Assembly: GCA_032622095.1 (NCBI GenBank) | Contig: CP136063.1 | Coordinates: 278,931,426 to 278,995,425 of the forward strand | Length of the DNA stretch: 64,000 nt | Direction: 5' to 3' | DNA from: Siphonodentalium dalli | Lineage: Eukaryota > Mollusca > Scaphopoda > Gadilida > Siphonodentaliidae | Shown here: positions 56,196-64,000 of the stretch, piece after piece | Numbering within the stretch: the first letter of the stretch is position 1 | Layout of the letters: every line of letters begins with the position of its first letter | The notes under the pieces: model-generated | The model's input: only the letters and a program-made list of their open reading frames with translations | Database searches by the model: none | Told to the model about the DNA's origin: nothing | Translations under genes and position numbers: made by a program

Positions 56196-56710
56196 CTCCA
56201 ATGACTCCATTGACTGTAATATATGACATTATCGATCCCTCTCCAAGTTGAGCTCTAATGTAATCGACACATTAATTTCTAAAGTTGTCATTTTCTGCGG
56301 TGTTTGGCTAATCCGAGCGATTTGAGTAAAATCCATGTAGTGTCTGTATGAAATATTCAAGAACAGATATTTTTGTTTAATAATGGTGGCGCTAGTATTT
56401 TAAAAACGACATGAACGGCCATCTCAATCATTGTCGGTTTGCAACAACCAACACATGTTATTCTAATGCACTTATGCATGCCAATATGCCGCCTAAAACA
56501 TCATATATTTGCGGGTGGTTAATTATCGATAAACTGTCGCAAAGTGTAGTCCGGTTCACCGCTTCAATGTTTGATATTCATACGTGGCAATATTGACGTC
56601 AGCTGAATTCCTCATCTCGTCCATGGCCATCGGGCTCCGCTCCCTGTTCCGTTTCTCTCCATGACGTCACCCTTACGCGGTACATGACGAGGACGTTACA
56701 GAGCAGATGC
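56196..56710. other. No recognised feature
   Basis: Unassigned. Confidence 0.4.
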
Positions 56711-57284
56711 ATAGAGTTGGTGCCCGGTCTACTGACTTCCGTAATACTATCATAGAGTTGGTGCCCGGTCTACTGACTTCCGTAATACTATCATAGAGTT
56801 GGTGCCCGGTCTACTGACTTCCGTAATACTATCATAGAGTTGGTGCCCGGTCTACTGACTTCCGTAATACTATCATAGAGTTGGTGCCCGGTCTACTGAC
56901 TTCCGTAATACTATCATAGAGTTGGTGCCCGGTCTACTGACTTCCGTAATACTATCATAGAGTTGGTGCCCGGTCTACTGACTTCCGTAATACTATCATA
57001 GAGTTGGTGCCCGGTCTACTGACTTCCGTAATACTATCATAGAGTTGGTGCCCGGTCTACTGACTTCCGTAATACTATCATAGAGTTGGTGCCCGGTCTA
57101 CTGACTTCCGTAATACTATCATAGAGTTGGTGCCCGGTCTACTGACTTCCGTAATACTATCATAGAGTTGGTGCCCGGTCTACTGACTTCCGTAATACTA
57201 TCATAGAGTTGGTGCCCGGTCTACTGACTTCCGTAATACTATCATAGAGTTGGTGCCCGGTCTACTGACTTCCGTAATACTATA
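56711..57284. repeat. 41-bp tandem array, 14 identical copies
   Basis: ATAGAGTTGGTGCCCGGTCT followed by ACTGACTTCCGTAATACTATC. I see no differences between copies, which points to very recent expansion or homogenisation (or an assembly product). The first unit is preceded by GAGCAGATGC. Confidence 0.98.
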
Positions 57285-57660
57285 GCTTGTTGCAATATAA
57301 ACAAAACAGCATCGTCGCTTTTGTCAAAATTTGACAGTACATTCGCCCTGTTTTAGCTGTTTACATGCACTTTCAGATATCACGAAACACCACACCGTTA
57401 TATCCCATCAATATCATTGTCTCGACATCATTTGACCAAATTTCTGGACACGAAACCGTGACAGATACGGCGTTAAATACACATCTCAATGAGTAAACAA
57501 TTTTCCATTGTTTCAATTCAGCTTCAAGTTTGCGGTAAAATCAAAACTGCAATGTGTAAGTGGTAAACAGGAGAAAAAGACATCAGGTACATGCAAAAAC
57601 TAATTATTGTGCATATATATTTCTATTCCAGGTGGCAATTTTTCATCTTTATCAGCATTT
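57285..57660. other. No recognised feature
   Basis: Unassigned. Confidence 0.4.
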
Positions 57661-58107
57661 TTAACCCTTTCAGTGCCAGGGGCCGATCTCATCGGCCCTA
57701 ATTTACGGTCTGTAAAATCGGCCCAAAAATAATTTTTTAGTTTTTTTTTTTAGGTTGAATTGTTTTTGGGTATATGCTTAAGCATGCTATAGCGAATTTA
57801 AAAACAAACTGGATAAAACCTTAGGGGCATGTTATAACTCAAAACTATCACCAAGTATTCATAGTAATAATTTTGATGCCCATGAAAAACGTAAGATTCC
57901 CTGGCACTAAACCTACAAAATAAGTCTGTTAAAGATTATAAGAAAAAATTATTAAAATTATAAAAAATTGTAAAAAATAATAACAAATGATGAAAAATTG
58001 TTAGGCCGATGCATTCTCTTATATATGCGAGGCGACCTATGGTCGACTCGCATTGACACAGGGTATATGGGTTGATACAAAAAAGGACCTGGCACTGAAA
58101 GGGTTAA
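57661..58107. mobile_element. TTAA MITE, CAGTGCC family (best copy)
   Basis: 447 bp. TTAACCCTTTCAGTGCCAGG at the left is repeated perfectly, inverted, at the right. The interior has GGCCGATCTCATCGGCCCTA near the left, then AT-rich DNA, and near the right a palindromic module (58003-58055) that has lost most of its second arm. Colinear in reverse with 991-1409. piggyBac-like by TTAA and CCC termini. Confidence 0.9.
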
Positions 58108-58244
58108 CGATAAGAGCGATGCTAATTGAGGGACTCTACATTAAATAAAATTTAAACAAAAAGTCGTTTTTTTCTATGGCTGCAAATTTCATCGATAATT
58201 ACAAGGCATGTGTGTGTCAAAATAACGTTTTAAGTTCGAAGATA

Positions 58245-58417
58245 ATTAGAATGGGGATAACAGTGTGGTGTTTTGTGATTTCGGAAAGGTACAGGGCGAA
58301 TATACTGTGGCAAATACCCGTTAATGGGCTGCGGCTCCGCCGTTGTCCATTAACTAAATTTGCCCCAGTATATTCGCCATGTACCTTTACTAACACCATA
58401 CCGTTATCCCCTAATTA
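58245..58417. mobile_element. Fold-back element, about 80-bp arms
   Basis: TAATTAG...GGGGATAACAGTGTGGTG...AAAGGTACAGGGCGAATATA...GGCAAAT pairs with ATTTGCCCC AGTATATTCGCC ATGTACCTTT ... ACACCATACCGTTATCCCCTAATTA. Several mismatches and small bulges. Loop around CTGCGGCTCCGCCG, itself a short palindrome. No ORF. Confidence 0.85.
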
Positions 58418-58499
58418 AAATTGTTTAGAATATACATGCTTTTGAATATTTTATACACATAGATGTGGTGGCTTTTCCTCGATTTCTTCAGATCAACCA

Positions 58500-59260
58500 A
58501 ATGCCGTGATTATGACAACTTTAAATATAACAACGGTACGTTTTCTTAACAGTTTCGCTTTGCGATACCAGCATAACAGCAAAATCAGTAGGACCCATCT
58601 CCATAGCAATTCAACAGGATCCACTGGCATCAACAGGACCAACCAGGATCATGGCAATTCAGCAGAACCCACCAACATAAGCAGGACCTACCAGCTTCAG
58701 CAGGACCCACTAGCATCAGGAATTCAACAGGACCCACCAACATCATAGCAATTCAGCAGGACCCACTAGCATCGTAGCAATTCAGCAGGACCCACCGGCA
58801 TCATAGCAATTCAGCAGGACCCACCAAAATAAGCAGAACCCACCAGCTTCAGCAGGACCCACCAGCATCAGAAATTCAACAGGACCCACCAACATCATAG
58901 CAATTCAGCAGGACCCACCGGCATCATAGCAATTCAACAGGACCCACCGGCATCATAGCAATTCAGCAGGACCCACCAAAATAAGCAGAACCCACCAGCT
59001 TCAGCAGGACCCACCAGCATCAGAAATTCAACAGGACCCACCAACATCATAGCAATTCAGCAGGACCCACCGGCATCATAGCAATTCAACAGGACCCACC
59101 GGCATCATAGCAATTCAGCGGGACCCACCAGCATCATAGCAATTCAGCACGACTAACCAGCATCATCGGGACCCACCAACATCAGCAATTAAACAGGATC
59201 AACTAGCATCAGAAATTCAACATGACCACTACTTAATCAGGGGTGATAACAGGGAGTGTG
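58500..59260. repeat. 29-bp array expanded inside an interspersed repeat
   Basis: About two dozen units of CAGGACCCACCGGCATCATA plus GCAATTCAA, mixed with shorter units (CAGGACCCACCAAAATAAG, CAGAACCCACCAGCTT) in higher-order blocks. The left border (ATGACAACTTTAAATATAAC, AACAGTTTCGC) and right border (GACCACTACTTAATCAGGGG) match 15563-15660, which has only one unit. Confidence 0.9.
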
Positions 59261-59353
59261 ATGTTTACATGTTGATTGAAAATACTTCATGCATTCGTAA
59301 GATCCCAACTAAGGATATGATAATTCGAATTATTGTCGACACAGTATTGTGTA

Positions 59354-59438
59354 TATAAGGATTAACTGTCATGTGGACTGTTTTTATGGAGATGTTACAT
59401 CTCCATAAAAATAGTCCACATGACAGTTAATCCTTATA
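59354..59438. repeat. Near-perfect 41-bp-arm hairpin with 3-nt loop
   Basis: TATAAGGATTAACTGTCATG...TTTTTATGGAGATG, loop TTA, then the complement. One mismatch in 41 pairs. Flanks GTA and TTTATATAC extend it weakly. A fresh inverted duplication or a small-RNA-type hairpin; no second copy in the window. Confidence 0.97.
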
Positions 59439-59856
59439 TTTATATACATTTAGCGAAAAAGCCGCTTTTGTAAATATATTTAAATCGAAAAGTGTATCGT
59501 GACAAGATCAGCCCAAAATACCCAATAGCACCCTTGGCAAAAGTTAATAGGAACAATTTCTCTTCATGTTGAAACCCGATGATGTATTAAGTCAATCCTG
59601 CGCGAGTCAAAATGCGCCCAAAGCATTACGCGTTCGTCTTTCCAAACCTAATGACGTATCGATGGTGTTATTAGCTTGGTGTTATGGGGCGTTACGCATT
59701 CACCGAGAAATAACTGCAACTAGCCACGTGGGCGCCGACCAATCAGAATGCTGGATTTAGTGATGACAACACTTAGTGTGTAAATATATAGAGATGAACG
59801 CTGTGGAGTATTTTATCAACATGCCTTCGGAGTGGAACATATGTTACCACATTTGT

Positions 59857-60295
59857 AACCCGCCATATCAAATCCAGTCGTAAGTCGGGATTTTTTTACC
59901 CTGTGCCAATGCATTCTCTTATATATGCGAGTCGACCATAGGTCGCCTCGCATATATAAAGAGAATGCATTGGCCTAACAATTGTTTACAATTTTAATAA
60001 TTTGTTCTTGTATTATTTAACAATTTTATAATTTCACCCATACAGAGCCCCAGACAAACATGAGCAGACGACACTCTTCTATATGCTTCTATATATGTGT
60101 GGGGCTCCCTGCAGGGTAATGGATGTTTTTTTTTATTTTATGTCCTAAAAATTGTAAGAAACATTTATTTAAAAAAAAAAAAAAAAATTGTTAGGCCAAT
60201 GCATTCTCTTATATATGCGAGGCATATATAAGAGAATGCATTGGCACAGGGTAAAAACAAATCCTGACTTACGACTGGATTTGATATGGCGGGTC
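59857..60295. mobile_element. MITE, AAATCCAGTCGTAAGTCGGG family (copy 2)
   Basis: AACCCGCCATATCAAATCCA at the left, mirrored at the right (TGGATTTGATATGGCGGGTC). ACATTTGT flanks it on both sides (59849-59856 and 60296-60303), a candidate 8-bp target duplication. Modules at 59904-59974 and 60195-60245 (centre deleted in the second). The interior matches that of 43285-43660. It sits in the left member of a diverged 60-bp direct repeat (TATTTTATCAACATGCC at 59809 and 60373). Confidence 0.85.
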
Positions 60296-60464
60296 ACATT
60301 TGTAGAAGTACACTAATGCCTATTATTCTCCTATATTTAACAGCACCCTATGTGACGAAAGCTGAGGACTATTTTATCAACATGCCATTAAAGCGGAACA
60401 TTTTAACACATTTATAGATTACAGAAACATATAATTAACACATTCTTTACTAAATACTCATTGA

Positions 60465-60750
60465 CAAGTAGTTCCCTTACGAACTGTTCAGATAATAAGT
60501 TCAACAAACAACCGTTTATTGAACTCATATGATCTAAACATTTACCACTATTAAAATGGGAATCATGTTTCACATATTGTGTCTGAGCAATACACCATTA
60601 CATTACACCAATCATTCTGCAGTTGTAATATCTTTTCGTCTGCGTGCCTGTCGTCTGCTCATTTTTCCTGAACACCCATCGAAATGTATGATAAACAATT
60701 CCAATATATACTTGTATTACTGGGTGGACGAATACATTTAGTAAATAAAG
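60465..60750. repeat. Interspersed repeat with terminal hairpin (copy 2)
   Basis: TACTCATTGACAAGTAGTTC, a degenerate hairpin at about 60490-60545, GTCGTCTGCTCATTTTTCCT, CACCCATC and TTTAGTA, in the order found at 37150-37930. Confidence 0.65.
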
Positions 60751-61451
60751 GGTTAACAAAATTAACTTCACTGCATCACCATATGTGCCATATATGTGGG
60801 CGACATGTCGTGCCAGGATGCATAATTTTTACGGTCGATATTACCCAGCTCGCCAAGAGATGCATACGATTAAGTATATAAACATGCATATTTCATTGGT
60901 TAAATTGATCTAAAGATTCGCATCTCGAGAGCATGTGTGAATCAGCGGGATATTAGTCAGATATTTAAAGCGACACACAATGTTCTGACCCCAACTTATT
61001 CCATGGGTAAAATCAAACCTAGTTATATCTAGCTTTTGACCGTTTTGTCGTAATATTTTGAATGTTCTTTAGTAGCTTTTTGATTTGATGATGTAAATTG
61101 AATTGAATTATTTATTCATCCAATGATTGAAGATACCCCACTTTTCGAGATTCCCCATCCGATTTGGCAACTTAGTACTACTAGCTGTATGCATGCCCAT
61201 GTATTATATACCCAAAATGAGATTTAGCATATTTAGTACATTCATGGGAAGTTTTTGGTGATCAAATATGGACTTCCAAAATAGGCAGGTGTGTCAGATT
61301 TTAAATATTTTTCGGGCGCGCAAGAAGAAAAAGAAAATAGATAAACCAAATCAAAACAAAACAAAAGAAATTAAAGGAAAAACAAAACAAACCACACTGC
61401 CGGGCCACGGTATGTTGTCCCTTACATTAGCACTATAATTATATAGTAGCG
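60751..61451. other. Mostly unassigned; LINE-tail-like word
   Basis: AATTGAATTGAATTATTTAT at about 61088 resembles the 3' end of the intact LINE (complement ATAAATAATTCAATTCAATT) and may be a tiny 5'-truncated copy. Nothing else recognised. Confidence 0.35.
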
Positions 61452-61935
61452 CATATCCATGGGTGTTCCTGTATATCCATGGGTGTTCCTGTATATCCAT
61501 GGGTGTTCCTGTATATCCATGGGTGTTCCTGTATATACATATCCATGGGTGTTCCTATATTTACATATCCATGGGTGTTCCTGTATATCCATGGTTGTTC
61601 CTGTATATCCATGGGTGTTCCTGTATATAATCCATGGGTGTTCCTGTATATACATATCCATGGGTGTTCCTATATATACATATGCATGGGTGTTCCTCTA
61701 TATACATATCCATGGGTGCTCCTGTATATCCATGGGTGTTCCTGTATATCCATGGGTGTTCCTGTATATCCATGGGTGTTCCTGTATATCCATGGGTGTT
61801 CCTGTATATCCATGTGTGTTGCTGTATATAATCCATGGGTGTTCCTGTATATACATATCCATGGGTGTTCCTGTATATACATATCCATGGGTGTTCCTAT
61901 ATATACATATCCATGGGTGTTCCTATATATACATA
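61452..61935. repeat. 20-bp minisatellite, about 24 copies
   Basis: CCATGGGTGTTCCTGTATAT units, some extended by ACATAT or AA. The frames open through it on both strands are artefacts of the low-complexity unit. Confidence 0.97.
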
Positions 61936-62657
61936 CGTTTTATACCTATTCGCATTGTATTACTTTGAACGTTCTCAATTGGTCTCCGTGATGGCAAATT
62001 TTACGACTGACGTCGATTAATATTTTGTTTGTTTTATTCGCCCGATAAGCGTAACATAAGTGAGATCACTATCTCGCGGTGAATCCGCCATTTGGTCTCC
62101 AGAGGTCAAAGTTAAGAAGTAGCATCTATTTTTAGCATATGGCTCCAGTCTGGGAATTCCCAAAATAAAATGGCAACAGTTCGTTACCGAATCGCAGGTG
62201 CGAGAATTTCATAAAACTAATTAAACAATCACCCTGGATACATACAATACGTACGTTTCACGCAGTAGATGGACTGAGTATATCACGTATATGTTTTTGA
62301 GTTATTTGTTTTATCACAAGTACTCGCTATTTAACAGTAACTTATGGGAAGTTCGTTGACAAAAGAGGGCTGTCTGCATCGTCACCAGATCCTAACTATG
62401 TAGATGACATGGCCACAAAACAATTCTTAAACACGTAGTTGCACTCAGAATAAATGAAAGTAAGCCATAAAATGCTGATAAAAAATACTCGTTCTCAGCT
62501 GTCGGATGTTTACAAATGGATGCTACTTCTTAACTTTGACCTTTTACCGGTGGGTTGGGTAAAATGCTAGGAATCGGACCATATGGAACCATTGGCCATC
62601 TTGAAAATCGCGAACCAGTGATAATGCTTATTGACTTGACATTTTGGCAATTTGGTG
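61936..62657. other. No recognised feature
   Basis: Unassigned. A GGTCAAAGTTAAGAAGTAGCATC word at 62104 recurs inverted at about 62518, so 62104-62541 is bounded by a 20-bp inverted repeat and could be another small element. Confidence 0.4.
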
Positions 62658-63031
62658 TTAAAAATACATAATCCGATCTAACGTCCTAAATTACTATTTC
62701 TTCGGCTTCGTGGGGGAACGAATATTTGAATTGAGTCGAGGAACTCACATATAAAATCTAATCAGTTATCAGATATCGTTTTTTTAATCTGTTATTTTTC
62801 ACCACCTGCAATATTTGGCGGCCTAGCAAATACTCGACGAGCCGACCAACATACTCTCGATACCAAATTTCGTTGAACAAAATGTTGATATATAACACGT
62901 TTTGGAAACTTTTATACCATAGTTAGCATTATTGTTTGGAAATTAATCGATTCTGATAACAAAAGCGTCTTTTCAAGAAATGTTGTTGTTTTTGGATACG
63001 GCGACTATCGAATCGGATTGTGTACCTTTAA
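62658..63031. mobile_element. MITE, ACTCAATCCGA family (copy 4)
   Basis: Left TTAAAAATACATAATCCGAT, then CCTAAATTACTATTTCTTCG. Right end GACTATCGAATCGGATTGTG followed by TACCTTTAA. Interior like 15065-15506 (GGCGGCCTAGCAAATACTCG, TTAATCGATTCTGATAAC). More diverged than the 46.1-kb copy. Confidence 0.8.
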
Positions 63032-63614
63032 ATACAAATGTAGGATGGGATATCTCCTTCGCATTGAAGCGACCAATAAACTTTTCGATTCAAATTTGCT
63101 CGAACAGAAGAACGCATATTTATTTATTGGGTCGCTGGGTCACTGTATCACGCCCATCATTCATATTGGCAGGAAGTTTGTGTATATTCCAAGGTCATGT
63201 TTACTCGTCACAAAACTGGCGTACAAAGTCCATGTCATTCGCCTTTAGCTATGTAGTTTTCCATTGAAAACTCCACCCGGAAACAAAAGTATACACACTG
63301 GTACCGGCCGGATATTTTGGCGGTATTAATACGACAATGACGTCACATAAAGATCAAAATTGTGGTCACTACCTTGTACTTCGTATTAACTACCCTTCAT
63401 CCGATTTGACACCAAATTACTCAACATGTCGCATTGTTCCGTGTACTATACAACTAAAACTCATAAGAAATTACGAGGATTGGACAGAGTGGCAACCATC
63501 TGAATATTATTCCGTATTTTATATACATGTGCACGTCGTACTGTATGAATATTATTCCGTATTTTATATACATCACAACTATACAGCGGCGCAGAACCGC
63601 CACCTCTTTAGTTA
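63032..63614. other. No recognised feature
   Basis: Contains a duplicated GAATATTATTCCGTATTTTA word (63502 and 63548). Otherwise unassigned. Confidence 0.4.
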
Positions 63615-64000
63615 TTAATATGTTGTATCAGATTAGTATTCGGATTACTTATCTGATATACCAGCTTACATAATATGATCTATCAGACTATTCTTCTGAT
63701 ATATCAGATTACAGATTATTATTCTGATATATCAGATTAGTTAATGTGATATATATCACATTAACTAATCTGATATATCAGAATACTAATCTGATATATA
63801 TCACATTAACTAATCTAATATATCAGAATACTAATCTTATATATATCACATTAACTAATCCGATATATATCACACGAACTAATCTAATATATCGGAATAC
63901 TAATCTGATATATATCACATTAACTAATCTAATATATCGGAATACTAATCTGATATATATCACATTAACTAATCTATTATATCAGGATACTAATCTGATA
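63615..64000. repeat. 45-bp AT satellite (runs off right edge)
   Basis: CACATTAACTAATCTGATAT, ATCAGAATACTAATCTGATA and TATAT make one unit. Copies become more regular rightwards. Each unit contains the palindromes CTGATATATCAG and TGATATATATCA. The array continues past the window. Confidence 0.95.

Noticed and set aside
56711-57284. CRISPR-like regular array
   Set aside because: Units are contiguous identical 41-mers with no spacers, in eukaryotic DNA.
61422-62020. Several 60-170-codon frames on both strands
   Set aside because: All are translations of the 20-bp CCATGGGTGTTCC minisatellite; no non-repeat coding content.
62104-62541. Small element bounded by GGTCAAAGTTAAGAAGTAGCATC and its complement
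   Set aside because: The inverted repeat is about 20 bp, with no target duplication or second copy seen; noted only within the unassigned region.

Overview
The window is AT-rich animal (eukaryotic) DNA, almost entirely intergenic or intronic. The evidence is GT-AG-spliced exons, non-LTR and LTR retrotransposons, MITEs, a tRNA-like SINE, many minisatellites and no bacterial gene structure. Interspersed blocks ending in a GACGGACG tract next to TTGTTGACG, with internal TTATGGCCCTGG-like phrases, resemble repeats common in molluscs and other lophotrochozoans. I would guess a marine mollusc, at low-to-moderate confidence.

Layout. 1-263: 27-bp minisatellite. 658-10012: a decayed Ty3/Gypsy element with recognisable 5' and 3' LTR copies. 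Its gag region has been replaced by about 85 copies of a 30-bp unit, and it carries a MITE in its 5' LTR, a retrocopy with 13-bp target duplications in pol, and a TTAA element downstream of pol. 10.7-11.7 kb: two MITEs. About 12.0 kb: a CCAAT-box region with a possible first exon. 13.1-14.1 kb: a LINE fragment and a SINE-like unit. 15.1-18.0 kb: a MITE, an interspersed repeat and a broken LINE. 18.5-24.4 kb (minus strand): a LINE with two undamaged ORFs, the best-preserved coding sequence in the window. 24.6-31 kb: MITEs and simple repeats. 31.5-34.2 kb: nested lophotrochozoan-type repeats. 39.3-44.4 kb: two exons of a claudin/PMP22-like four-transmembrane gene on the minus strand, the only convincing host gene. 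46.5-49.1 kb: a Mutator-like element with a FLYWCH + MULE transposase fragment and long inverted arms made partly of a 16-bp minisatellite. 50-64 kb: further MITEs, several long perfect or near-perfect hairpins, and tandem arrays with unit lengths of 41, 29, 20 and 45 bp.

The most unusual theme is a 69-bp near-perfect palindrome found in 14 recognisable and several degraded copies. It usually occurs as inverted pairs inside otherwise different transposons (TTAA-flanked piggyBac-like MITEs and others). The same module seems to have been inserted into, or captured by, several unrelated non-autonomous families. Other themes are tandem arrays growing from sequences inside transposons (the Gypsy gag, the MULE arms and the 58.5-kb repeat) and a LINE whose two ORFs share one frame and are separated by a single UGA.
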